From NCBI GenBank assembly GCA_014193115.1, contig BJHQ01000005.1, positions 264,598 through 328,597 on the forward strand: 64,000 nucleotides of DNA. Reading direction: 5' to 3'. The stretch's first letter is position 1. Every line of letters begins with the position of its first letter. Shown here piece by piece: positions 47,046 through 56,352 of this stretch. The notes below the pieces were generated by a model. The model made no database searches. It was not told the origin of the DNA and saw nothing but the letters and a program-made list of their open reading frames with translations. Both the position numbers and the translations under genes were made by a program. This DNA comes from Planctomycetota bacterium (GTDB taxonomy: Bacteria > Planctomycetota > UBA11346).

Positions 47046-49391
47046 ATGAAACATCCATCGATCGCGCCCCGCGCCAGCTCTGGAGTCCCCATGCCCACCG
47101 CCGCCTTCCATGCCGCCCGTCCGGTGTGGCCCGCTGCCGCTCGCGGCGCCATCAACCGCCTGGCCGGATTCCGGGCGGTGATTCCGCCGGGTGCGGCGGT
47201 GACGGTGCGCTTGGCGGCGGCGTCGCTGTACCGCCTGCGGATCGACGGGCGGTGGATCGGCCATGGGCCGGCGCGCACTGCCCACGGCCACGCCCAGGTG
47301 GATACCTATGAACTGTCGTCGGCGGAACAGCCGCGGGTGCTGGCGGTGGAGGTCTGCGGCTATCACGCCAACGGCTATTGGCTGATCGAGCAGCCGGCTT
47401 TTTTGTGCGCTGAGATTTTGCACGGCGAATCCGTGATCGCCGCCACCGCCGCCGAGGGTCGTAGCGGCTTCGCCGGCCGGATCCTCGACCACCGGGTCGC
47501 GGCGGTGCAGCGCTATTCGTTTATGCGCAGCTTCGTCGAGGTCTATCGCCTGGGCGCCGGCTTCGACGCCTGGGCCAGCGATCCGTCTGCTGGTTTCCCA
47601 GGAGAAACGCTGGCCGAGCAGCCCAGCCCGGTGTGGCTGCCGCGGGCGGTGCCCTATCTGGCTGGCACGGTGTTGCGGCCGTCGGCCGTGGCCGGCAGCG
47701 GCCGGCTGGTGCCAACGGTTCCGGAAACTCCGTGGAGCGACCGCAGCCTGGAGCGCACCGGGCCGCGCTGGGCTGGGCCGCCGGAAGCGCCCAACGAGAT
47801 CATCGTCGGCTTCCCGTCCACCGCGCTGGAGGAACGGCTTTCGGATGCGCTGGCCGCGACCGCCGAGATCGCCGACCCGGCCGTGGGTGCCGACGATCTG
47901 CCGGCCGACGCCTGGGCGCTGCACGATTTCGCTGCGGTGCAGACCGGCTTCATCGGAGTCGAGCTGACCTGCGCCGGAGCGGTCGTGCTCGACCTGACCT
48001 TCGACGAGGTGCTGACCGAGGGGCGGATCGCGCCGCTGCGCAAAGACCACGTCAATGGCGTCCGTCTGCACCTTGGTCCTGGTCGTCATCGCATCGAGAC
48101 CCTGGAACCGTACACCCTGCGCTGGTTGCGCCTGGCCGCCCACGGCGGCGCGGTGCGCGTTCACGACCGCTGGCTGCGCGAATGCTGCGGCCCTGCCGAG
48201 CGGCTGCGCCTGGAGCAGGGCGACGGTGATCTGGCCGCAGTGCTCGCTGCTGGCCGCGCCACCTTCCGCCAAAACGTCGTCGATCTGCCCATGGACTGCC
48301 CCTCGCGTGAGCGCGCCGCGTGGTTCGGTGACACCTTCTTCACTTGCCGGGTCGAACCCTGGCTGACCGGGGCCAGCCTGGTCGAACGCGCCCACCTCGA
48401 CGCCCTGCTGCGCGGCGGCCAGCGGCCGAAGCTGCCCCCGGGCATGATCCCGATGGTCTATCCCGGCGATCACCCGGGTGGGCGCTTCATCCCCAACTGG
48501 GCGCTGTTCGCCGTCCTGCAGTTGGCGGAATACCGCGAGCGCAGCGGCGACGACGCCCTGGTCGCCGCCTTCGCTCCGCGCCTGGAGCAGTTATTCGCGT
48601 GGTTCGCTGGTTTCCACGGCCCGCACGGATTGCTGACCCGGCTGCCGGGGTGGATCTTCGTCGAGTGGTCCAAGGCCAACGACCTGGTGCAGGACGTCAA
48701 CGCGCCCACCAACATGCTCTACGCCGCGGCCCTGGCTGCCGCCGGCCGGTTGTACGGCCGCGCCGACTGGACGGCCCGGGCCGCCGCGATCCACGCCGCG
48801 GTGCGCGCCCAGTCCTGGGACGGCCGCTGGTTCCGCGACCGCGCCCAGGTGGTGGACGGCGGCCTGGTGTGGAGCGACGACCGCACCGAGGTCTGCCAAT
48901 ATTACGCTTTTGTGTGCGGCACCGCCGATGGCCAGCGCGATGCCGGATTGGCCGCACGACTGGCCGACGACTGCCGGCCGGGTCGTCCGCTGCCGGAGGG
49001 CCTCCATCCCTGCAACGCCTTCATCGGGTTTTACCTGCGCCTAGAGATGCTGTCGGCCCTGGGCCGGCGGGTCCAGATTGCCGAAGAAATGAAGGCGCTG
49101 TTCCTGCCCATGGCCCGGGCCACCGGCACCCTGTGGGAGAACGACACCACCAGGGCTTCGGCCTGCCACGGTTTCGCCAGCCACGTCTGGCATGTCGCCT
49201 TGCGCGACCTGTGCGCGGTGACTCTGGACCGCGTCGCCCGCACCATCGACCTGGGCACACCGGTGCTGCCGTGGCTGGAATTGGACCTGCCCCTGGGTCC
49301 AGCCATGGCCCGCCTGGTCTGGCGCGACAAAGCCTGGCAGACCGTCGCGCTGCCGCCGGGATGGACCAGATCGAACCCCAAATCCCCCTGA
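47046..49391 (+). CDS. Alpha-L-rhamnosidase-like protein (GH78-type)
   Basis: VVDLPMDCPSRERAAWFGDTFFTCRVEPWL is the GH78 DCPxRER..GD signature; N-terminal LYRLRIDGRWIGHGPARTAHGHAQVDTYEL. In-frame alternative ATG at 47091. Confidence 0.8.
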   Translation: MKHPSIAPRASSGVPMPTAAFHAARPVWPAAARGAINRLAGFRAVIPPGAAVTVRLAAASLYRLRIDGRWIGHGPARTAHGHAQVDTYELSSAEQPRVLAVEVCGYHANGYWLIEQPAFLCAEILHGESVIAATAAEGRSGFAGRILDHRVAAVQRYSFMRSFVEVYRLGAGFDAWASDPSAGFPGETLAEQPSPVWLPRAVPYLAGTVLRPSAVAGSGRLVPTVPETPWSDRSLERTGPRWAGPPEAPNEIIVGFPSTALEERLSDALAATAEIADPAVGADDLPADAWALHDFAAVQTGFIGVELTCAGAVVLDLTFDEVLTEGRIAPLRKDHVNGVRLHLGPGRHRIETLEPYTLRWLRLAAHGGAVRVHDRWLRECCGPAERLRLEQGDGDLAAVLAAGRATFRQNVVDLPMDCPSRERAAWFGDTFFTCRVEPWLTGASLVERAHLDALLRGGQRPKLPPGMIPMVYPGDHPGGRFIPNWALFAVLQLAEYRERSGDDALVAAFAPRLEQLFAWFAGFHGPHGLLTRLPGWIFVEWSKANDLVQDVNAPTNMLYAAALAAAGRLYGRADWTARAAAIHAAVRAQSWDGRWFRDRAQVVDGGLVWSDDRTEVCQYYAFVCGTADGQRDAGLAARLADDCRPGRPLPEGLHPCNAFIGFYLRLEMLSALGRRVQIAEEMKALFLPMARATGTLWENDTTRASACHGFASHVWHVALRDLCAVTLDRVARTIDLGTPVLPWLELDLPLGPAMARLVWRDKAWQTVALPPGWTRSNPKSP

Positions 49392-49413
49392 TGGGACAAC
49401 GGAGGATTTCCGT

Positions 49414-49430
49414 CCTGGACGCGGTCCAGG
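49414..49430. terminator. Possible hairpin between convergent genes (7-bp stem, 3-nt loop, no clear U tract)
   Basis: cctggac-gcg-gtccagg, between GH78 (+, ends 49391) and AraC (-, ends 49439). Confidence 0.3.
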
Positions 49431-49438
49431 CATCAGAC

Positions 49439-50293
49439 TCAGCGTTCGATCTGCCGGGCCCAGGTCCCTGGTGGCTGGCCGAATCGCTGACGGAAAGCAG
49501 CAGAAAACGCAGCCCGGTCACGCCAGCCGCAGGCCGGGCCGACCGCCTTCAGCGGTTCGCCCCGACGCAGGGCCTCGGCGGCCCGGTCCAGGCGCAGGTC
49601 GCGCAGCAGGCGCTGCGGACTGGTGCCGGTCTCGGCCTGGAAAAGACGCAGGAAGCGACCCAGGGAGAGTCCGGCCGCACGGGCCAGCGCGGCGTTGTCC
49701 CAGGCGGTGCAGGGATCAGCCTGCATGCGGTCGATGGCGCTGCGGATCCGCACGTCGGCAGGTCCGACCTGCCAGCTGGCTGCGGGTAGAGACGTGCATA
49801 CCAGGGCCACCAGGGCGGTGGTGGCGACGGCCTCGACGGCAGTGGGTGGCTGCCGTGCGATCTGGGCGCCGGCGCAGGTGCGCACCAAGGCGGCCTCGGT
49901 CGGTCCCAAGGGATGCAGCAACGGCCGGTCGGGCCGGCAAGCCAGACTCAGACGCAGGGCCAGATAGAACTGGATGCAGGCTCCCGATATCCGCCGTTCC
50001 ACCACCAGGCCGGGCGGGAACAGCACGATGACGTCGGCGTTCTGGCGCGCCTGGTGACGGCGACCGCCTGCGGTCCATCTCAATGTTGCCTCCGGGCGGT
50101 CGATCCAGGACAGACCCCAATGTGGTGACGCGCCCACACCCATTTCGTTCGGCTGGACCCAGCGGCAGCCGCCGTGCAGCACCGTCCAGGATGGTAGGGC
50201 GATGGGCCGATGCCGGGGCGGCCGCTGGCGTGGCACCGGTTCGAGGCCGGCGAGGAGATCCGCAGGAGACGCATCCATGGCCGGCAGGGTCAC
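49439..50293 (-). CDS. AraC-family transcriptional regulator
   Basis: AWDNAALARAAGLSLGRFLRLFQAETGTSPQRLLRDLRLDRAAEALRRGEPLKAVGPACGWRDRAAFSAAFRQRFGQPPGTW. Confidence 0.85.
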   Translation of the reverse strand: MTLPAMDASPADLLAGLEPVPRQRPPRHRPIALPSWTVLHGGCRWVQPNEMGVGASPHWGLSWIDRPEATLRWTAGGRRHQARQNADVIVLFPPGLVVERRISGACIQFYLALRLSLACRPDRPLLHPLGPTEAALVRTCAGAQIARQPPTAVEAVATTALVALVCTSLPAASWQVGPADVRIRSAIDRMQADPCTAWDNAALARAAGLSLGRFLRLFQAETGTSPQRLLRDLRLDRAAEALRRGEPLKAVGPACGWRDRAAFSAAFRQRFGQPPGTWARQIER

Positions 50294-50482
50294 TCCTGCC
50301 TACATCAGGGGAACCCTTCCTCCAATCCAGGGCTGGGAACGTGACACTGATGGTCATCATCGGCCACGGGAGTTGACCATGACCGACCTTCCTCCGTGCT
50401 GGCTTGACCGAAGCCCCACACGCACCTTCGGCGAGCTCTCCGGCGTCGCTCGAAAAACCGTGAGTAAGTTGGGGCGATTCCA

Positions 50483-52186
50483 ATGAACGACAAGCTGTTG
50501 AATACGATTGCCGCCCGCGATGTGAAAGTGGGCGGGCTGATCGGGCGACGCATCGAATTGACCTGGCAGAACAACCTGCTGGCGATCAATTGGGAACGAG
50601 ATTTCCTGGCGCCGTTTCTCGCAAAGAACAGCGATGCTGGTGCCTACATCGGTCTGGGGAAATCATTGGATGGTCTGGTGCGCTTGGCGGCGCATACCGG
50701 GGATGGACGCCTCCTGGCCCGGCGCCAGCAGGTCCTGGACACGCTCCTGCCGGCCCAGGAAGCAGACGGCTACCTCGGCATCTACCGGCCGGCCGACCGG
50801 GCGATTCCCACCTGGGATGCCCACGAGCAGGCGTATGTGCTGATGGCCTTGGTGGTGGACTGGCAGTTGTTCCGCCAAGAACGATCCCTGGCATCTGCCC
50901 AGCGTCTTGGTCGCTGGCTGGTATCGCGGATTCCGTCCACGGCGCTCCATCTCGTCGGCAAACGGACCTGGCAGGGCCAGGTTTCTTTCCTTTCCCGTCA
51001 ACTCGTCCTGACCGGATTGGATCGGGCATTGCTGGCGCTGTATAGAGCGACCGGCGAGCCGTCGTTGCTTGACTACTGCGTGGAGACCTTGCGGGTGGCA
51101 GAGTGGGATCAGCCGATCGTCGAGGGCCGGTTTGGGCCGATCGAAGGACACGTGTACTGCTTCTTATCGCATTGCCTGGCCCAGTTGGATCTGTTCGAGA
51201 TCACGGGCGACCGCCGCCTGCTCGCCCAGACTCGACGTGCCCTCGAATACCTCCGCGACGGACGGGCGCTGGTCATCAGCGGCACCAACGGCATCACGGA
51301 ATGCTGGCATTCCGATCAGACCGGAACTGGCGACATAGGCGAGACCTGCTCCGTGGCCTACCTGATCCGGTTGCTCTCCCACCAGCTCCAGATCGAAGGC
51401 GACGGCTGGTATGGCGACTGGATGGAACGCTCCATCTACAACGCGCTCTTTGCCGCCCAGTCGCCCGACGGTCGTCGTTTGAGTTACTACGTGCCGTTGG
51501 AGGGCGAACGCCACTATTGGGACCGTGACACCTATTGCTGTCCTGGCAACTTCCGCCGCATCATCGGCGAACTTCCAGAGATGATCGCCTACCGGCAGGC
51601 CGATGGTGTCATGGTGAACCTGTACACCGAATCCGACATCACCACCGCCCTGGCCAACGGCACCCCGCTGGTCCTGCGCCAGCACACGGACTATCCGCAC
51701 TCCGGCCAGGTCCGCCTGGACGTCGAACCGGCCAGGCCGGCGCGATTCGCCGTGCGCCTGCGCCGACCGGCCTGGTGCACGGAATTCGTAGTGGCCGTCA
51801 ACGGCGAAACTGTTTCTCCGATCGGCGGCCCGCATTTCCTGGCGATTTCCAGCGAATGGCGTCCCGGCGACCGGGTGACGCTCGCCATGCCGATGCCGTG
51901 GCGACTCGTCCGTGGTTTCCGCAAACAAGTTGGCAAGGTCGCAGCCATGCGCGGACCCCAGCTCTTTTGCCGGGCGACCCCGTCGGATTCGGCAACCGAG
52001 TTCCGGGCAGATGACATCGCGGCGAATCTGAGCCTAATGGAATTCCCCGATCCCGGTGGCCGGGCCACCTACTTCGCCTGTGCCGACTCGCCACTGATGA
52101 CCGACGACGAGCTTTTCCCGCAAGGCATTGGCCTCAGCCAAGGTCTCCGGCGAAGTGATTCGGAAGGCGAGGACCACCGGCATTGA
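50483..52186 (+). CDS. GH127-type beta-L-arabinofuranosidase-like (DUF1680) protein
   Basis: GDIGETCSVAYLIRL plus DRDTYCCPGNFRRIIGELPEMIA (conserved Glu/Cys and CC zinc ligands of GH127); YNALFAAQSPDGRRLSYYVPLEG. Confidence 0.85.
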   Translation: MNDKLLNTIAARDVKVGGLIGRRIELTWQNNLLAINWERDFLAPFLAKNSDAGAYIGLGKSLDGLVRLAAHTGDGRLLARRQQVLDTLLPAQEADGYLGIYRPADRAIPTWDAHEQAYVLMALVVDWQLFRQERSLASAQRLGRWLVSRIPSTALHLVGKRTWQGQVSFLSRQLVLTGLDRALLALYRATGEPSLLDYCVETLRVAEWDQPIVEGRFGPIEGHVYCFLSHCLAQLDLFEITGDRRLLAQTRRALEYLRDGRALVISGTNGITECWHSDQTGTGDIGETCSVAYLIRLLSHQLQIEGDGWYGDWMERSIYNALFAAQSPDGRRLSYYVPLEGERHYWDRDTYCCPGNFRRIIGELPEMIAYRQADGVMVNLYTESDITTALANGTPLVLRQHTDYPHSGQVRLDVEPARPARFAVRLRRPAWCTEFVVAVNGETVSPIGGPHFLAISSEWRPGDRVTLAMPMPWRLVRGFRKQVGKVAAMRGPQLFCRATPSDSATEFRADDIAANLSLMEFPDPGGRATYFACADSPLMTDDELFPQGIGLSQGLRRSDSEGEDHRH

Positions 52187-52294
52187 CCAGGCCTACTTCG
52201 ACCTGGTCATGGTCCGCCTGCTGTCCTGGCAGGTGTGGCGGACCGGATAGATCCGAGAACAGTCCCTGCACGAAGCCGTCCTGTTGGGACCGGA

Positions 52295-53806
52295 TCACCG
52301 TCCGCCGAGTGCGCGGCCGACGAGCATGCCGCTGGTGATGGCCCAGGCGATGTGCAGGCCGTGGCCGAAGAGAATCTGGCCCCCCAAGCCGTTCTGGCCG
52401 ATGGCGTAGAGCCCAGGGATGGGTGTGCCGTCAGGGCGGAGCACGCGGCAGGTCAGGTCGATGCTGGCGCCGCCTTCGGTGATGGTGATGTAGGGGTAGG
52501 CTGGCCCGAGGATGAGCCACGGTCCGGTCAAGGCCGGGCCGCTGGCGCTGCGCCCGACATCGTCGATAGAACCCGCGGCCAGCGCCCGATTGCGCGCAGC
52601 CACCGCGGCGATCACCGCTGATCCTGGCAAGCCGGCGGCAGTGGCGACTCGGGCGAGATCGGAACCGGCCCGGCACAGGTCGGGACGCAGCCGGAGGTAG
52701 TCCCGGACATAGGCGTAGGCGATGCTGGGAGCGGTGCTGATGAAGTTCGGCCAGGCCGAGAACATCTGCTGGATCCGGGCGTCGAGGATGATCCAGCCGG
52801 ATGCACCGGGCTGCCGCGCCAGGGCCAGCTCGCGCGCGCCGGGGTCGGTCTCGTCGGCGAAGCGCTCTCCCTTGGCGTTGACCAGGATGGCACCTTGGGT
52901 GAACAGGTTGTGCTCCGGGTGCTGCCACGCGACGACCCGGCGCATGGCGACCGCGCGTACCACCGCCCCGGGCAGGGCGGGGATCAGCGCTCGCGCCAGC
53001 CAGGCCGCCGGCCCGCGGGTCGGCCAGCGGTCGAGCAGGCCCTGCGGCGCCGGTGCGAAGCGCAGTTCCGGCCCATAGGTGATGTCCATGTTGACCAGCG
53101 CGCCGCCGGCGCTCTCGACCATGCGCTGCCCGTCGCCGGTGGCCTGGGGATTGACGTGGCGCATGCCGGTGAATTCCGCCCCCTTGAAGCGGGCGATGAG
53201 ATCATCGGCAGCGGCGTAGTCGCCTGCCGCCAGCACCACTCCGCGCCGGGCGTGGAAGGTCCGCCGGCCCGCGGGAGTCTCGGCGACCACGCCGGTGACC
53301 CGGCCGTGTCTCGTCTCCAGACCGACCACACGGGTGCGGCACTGCACCTCCACCCCGTGCCGCGCCAGGTGGCGAACGAAGGTGCTGATGTAGGCGTGGG
53401 CGCGGGGTACCGCGTTGTGCATGCGCGGAGCGCGGTTGGGCGGCTCGGGCATGGGTCCCTGGAAGAGCACGCCGAGATCTTCGAGCCAATTGCAGGCGGC
53501 GGCGGCATGGCGCAGGAAATACGCCCGCAGCTCGGCGTGGTTGCGCGCTTCGCATGCCGGCGGGGCGAAGCCGGCAACGTCCTCGATGTGGTGCGCCGGA
53601 TCGTCGACCACGCCGCTTCGTGCCTGGAGCGTCGTGCCGGCGGCGGTGAATGATCCTACTGCAAGGCCGGTGGTGCCGCCGGGCTGGTCAGCCTTGTCGA
53701 TGATGATCACCGAGCCGCCCGCCCGGCAGGTCGCCAGCGCCGCGGCCAGGCCGCTGCCGCCGGCACCGACCACCACCACGTCGGCCTGGTCTCGGGCTGC
53801 GTTCAT
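52295..53806 (-). CDS. FAD-dependent oxidoreductase, fumarate reductase/succinate dehydrogenase flavoprotein-like
   Basis: MNAARDQADVVVVGAGGSGLAAALATCRAGGSVIIIDKADQPGGTTGLAVGSFTAAGT (Rossmann GxGxxG); C-terminal IPGLYAIGQNGLGGQILFGHGLHIAWAITSG. Start overlaps the upstream gene's stop (ATGA). Confidence 0.85.
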   Translation of the reverse strand: MNAARDQADVVVVGAGGSGLAAALATCRAGGSVIIIDKADQPGGTTGLAVGSFTAAGTTLQARSGVVDDPAHHIEDVAGFAPPACEARNHAELRAYFLRHAAAACNWLEDLGVLFQGPMPEPPNRAPRMHNAVPRAHAYISTFVRHLARHGVEVQCRTRVVGLETRHGRVTGVVAETPAGRRTFHARRGVVLAAGDYAAADDLIARFKGAEFTGMRHVNPQATGDGQRMVESAGGALVNMDITYGPELRFAPAPQGLLDRWPTRGPAAWLARALIPALPGAVVRAVAMRRVVAWQHPEHNLFTQGAILVNAKGERFADETDPGARELALARQPGASGWIILDARIQQMFSAWPNFISTAPSIAYAYVRDYLRLRPDLCRAGSDLARVATAAGLPGSAVIAAVAARNRALAAGSIDDVGRSASGPALTGPWLILGPAYPYITITEGGASIDLTCRVLRPDGTPIPGLYAIGQNGLGGQILFGHGLHIAWAITSGMLVGRALGGR

Positions 53807-54789
53807 GCCAAGCGCTCCAGGTCGCCCAGGGTCACCTCGTGGCGCAGGTTCCGGCCGTCGAGCCAAGCCGAGAACTCCTCGGTCAAGAGGTCGACCAGGC
53901 GCAGACATTCGGTTCCGATGGATCCGGCGATGTGCGGCGTGGCGTGGATATTGGGGCAGGCGCGCAGAGCCGGATCCAGGGCCGGGCCGCGGTGGACGTC
54001 CAACAGTATGGTCAGATCACTGCGTTCGCGGCAGACCGCCAGGAGATCCGTCTCGACCACCGTGGATCCCCGGCCGGTATTGATGAAGGTCGCGCCCGGC
54101 CGCAGGCGGCGCAGCAGGGTCCCGTCCACCGCGTCGGCGGTCGCGGGCAGGGACGGCAGGTGGTTGCTGACCACATCGGCCCGGGCGAAGGCCTCGGCCA
54201 TGGACACCAGCTCGACCTGCTCGCTCGCCGCCGTCGCAGCATCCAGGTAGGGGTCCACCACCAGCACGCTCAGGTCGTGGGACCTCAGCAGGCGGCGCAG
54301 GTGGCGCGCGACCTGGCCGTAGCCGAGCAGAGCGATGGTCGCCTCGAAGGTCCCGCGCACCAATGGTCGCGGTCCGCCACTGCCGGCGCGGACCCAGGCG
54401 GCGCAGGCAAAGTAGCCCTTGAGGGCGAGAAGGACCTGGGCGAGGGCGAATTCCGCGACCGGGAAGGCGTTGGCTGACCAGGCGCTGACCACCCGGATGC
54501 CGCGGCGCAGCATCGGCTCGGCGAACTGCTTGACGCTGGAAGCAGCATAGAAGACCGCCCGCAACCGGGGCAAGGCATCGAGCTGACGGTCGTCCAGCCG
54601 AGCCAGGCCCCAGGTGGCGAACAACGCATCGATGCGGTCGAGCCCGGGCGAACCGGGCACCAGATCGCGGCTGGCCAGCGCCACCGGATGCCAGGTGGCG
54701 CGGCGGGCGAGAGCGTCCAGCCGGTCGGCGCTGTAGACCTGCTCGATCACATCAGGTCGTTCGCCGAGCAGGGCGATGGTCGTGGGCAT
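53803..54789 (-). CDS. D-isomer-specific 2-hydroxyacid dehydrogenase
   Basis: ATIALLGYGQVARHLRRLLRSHDLSVLVVDPYL (NAD-binding); LLRRLRPGATFINTGRGSTVVETDLLAV; NIHATPHIAGS. Confidence 0.85.
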   Translation of the reverse strand: MPTTIALLGERPDVIEQVYSADRLDALARRATWHPVALASRDLVPGSPGLDRIDALFATWGLARLDDRQLDALPRLRAVFYAASSVKQFAEPMLRRGIRVVSAWSANAFPVAEFALAQVLLALKGYFACAAWVRAGSGGPRPLVRGTFEATIALLGYGQVARHLRRLLRSHDLSVLVVDPYLDAATAASEQVELVSMAEAFARADVVSNHLPSLPATADAVDGTLLRRLRPGATFINTGRGSTVVETDLLAVCRERSDLTILLDVHRGPALDPALRACPNIHATPHIAGSIGTECLRLVDLLTEEFSAWLDGRNLRHEVTLGDLERLA

Positions 54790-55000
54790 GGCGTCCTTCC
54801 GGGACTGCGGTTCTGGAGTTGGCCATGATGGTCGGCGAGCGCTCTGCGCAGTGGCAGGATCACGGTCGGCGCAGGGACGATCGACGGATCCCGTTGCTGG
54901 AACCGACGCACCAGTCGCAGGGCGTCAAGCATTCCCCAAACTGACGAGGCTAGTCCAGTCAGGGCTCACGCAACAAAACAAAAAGATGCGCGTTTCGGAG

Positions 55001-55020
55001 CGGCGATGCCCTCATCGCCG
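55001..55020 (-). terminator. Hairpin in the 442-bp gap between two - strand genes; U-rich run lies further downstream on the - strand
   Basis: Perfect 8-bp inverted repeat cggcgatg-ccct-catcgccg. On the - strand, ctttttgttttgttg follows about 15 nt later, too far for a canonical terminator. Confidence 0.35.
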
Positions 55021-55231
55021 GCGCGATGCTGGTTCCGATGGCAGTATGGTCTGACCGCCGCCGGTTTGAAAACGGGAATGGTTCCGCGGCTCTGCGCAAT
55101 TCGTTCGATGGGGGCACTCCGCACCGGATCCGAGCAAGTTCTTCTTGCGGGAGCTCTTTGGACTGCCCGGCGCGCTTCCTGGCGCACCGCAGGATTACGC
55201 CGATCCCCGGGATGTGCTGGACGTCGGTGTC

Positions 55232-56128
55232 TCAGCCCAACCCGGCGCGCCAGCGCGCTTCGGCGTTTTGCATGAAGCTGACGAAGGCGGGAAAGGCGGT
55301 GTCCGGTTCGTCCAGGTAGGGATGCCAGCGTTTTTCCGATTCCAGCGTGTACCAGCCCGAATAACCGTGGCCAAGGAGCAGATCCAAGGCATCGAGCGCG
55401 GGCATGACTCCTTCGCCCAAGTTGCCGAGGCGGCCGGTGGAGCGGACCTGCTTGGTGGTCCGCTCGTCGACGAAGGTCCCTGACCACCAGCGGCGGGCAT
55501 CCTTCCAGTGGGTGTTTCGGACCCAGGCGGACAGGTTCGCCCAGGAGGTCGCCGGGACCTCGCCGGCGGCCCACCAGGTGTGCTTGATGTCCCAGCAGCA
55601 AACCACGTCGGTGCGGCCGATGGCGGCGAGGACGCGTCCCATCTCGGCGCTGGCGGTCCAGCTGTCGTGGGTCTCGATGAGCAGGTCCACCGCCGCGAGC
55701 TGCCTGGCTCTTGCCGCCAGTTCCGCCGCCCGCTCCACCAGGCGCCGGGCCGCCTCCGGGCGGTCCGGTTCTCCGGCGCCGTCGCGCAAGCCGCCGAGAC
55801 CGCCGCCGAAAATCCGGATCTGGCCGCAGCCCAGCGCAGCGCAGAGTTCAGCGGTGCGGACCAGCTCCTCGTCGATGGCGGACACCTGGGCTGGCCTGCT
55901 TTCCACAAGTGAAATTCCTGAAGAAATGCACGAGACTGCCAGTCCGGCAGCGGCGAGGCGGCGGGCGGTGGCAACCACACCGGTGGAGAATTCCGGCAAG
56001 GTCCAGAGCTTCATCTCGCCGCGCAGACCGCGGAAATCCACTGCCTGATAGCCAAAACCCGGTAGCCGGGCCAGGACCGTGTCCAGGTCCCAGTCCGGAC
56101 AGCCGAGGGTGGAAGTGGAGAGTTTCAT
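55232..56128 (-). CDS. Sugar phosphate isomerase/epimerase (xylose isomerase-like TIM barrel)
   Basis: MKLSTSTLGCPDWDLDTVLARLPGFGYQAVDFRGL; VDLLIETHDSWTAS; VVCCWDIKHTWWA; NTHWKDARRW. Confidence 0.8.
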   Translation of the reverse strand: MKLSTSTLGCPDWDLDTVLARLPGFGYQAVDFRGLRGEMKLWTLPEFSTGVVATARRLAAAGLAVSCISSGISLVESRPAQVSAIDEELVRTAELCAALGCGQIRIFGGGLGGLRDGAGEPDRPEAARRLVERAAELAARARQLAAVDLLIETHDSWTASAEMGRVLAAIGRTDVVCCWDIKHTWWAAGEVPATSWANLSAWVRNTHWKDARRWWSGTFVDERTTKQVRSTGRLGNLGEGVMPALDALDLLLGHGYSGWYTLESEKRWHPYLDEPDTAFPAFVSFMQNAEARWRAGLG

Positions 56129-56352
56129 GATGGATTTCCTGCGGTTTCGCTGCCGCGACCTGATGGTGGTTCGCTTCGCCGGCAATGGGCCGGACACGGT
56201 CGCGGTTGGTGGAATTCACTGGTCCCTTTCCCGGCACCGTGGTGCGCCGGGAACGCGGCGTCCGGCCAGGCCAGGCCAGGCCTGAGCTGTGCTGGGCTGC
56301 GCTTGTCTGGCCTGGGCCTGGCAACCCCGCGCAGGCAATCAGCATCCAAACC

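Noticed and set aside
54966-55601. 211-aa - strand ORF spanning the intergenic gap and part of the TIM-barrel gene
   Set aside because: Mostly out-of-frame reading of the isomerase gene; no independent support.
56255-56300. ggccaggccaggccaggcctg short repeat as a CRISPR-like or mobile-element signal
   Set aside because: Only about three short imperfect units in a GC-rich spacer; no spacers, no cas genes, no transposase.
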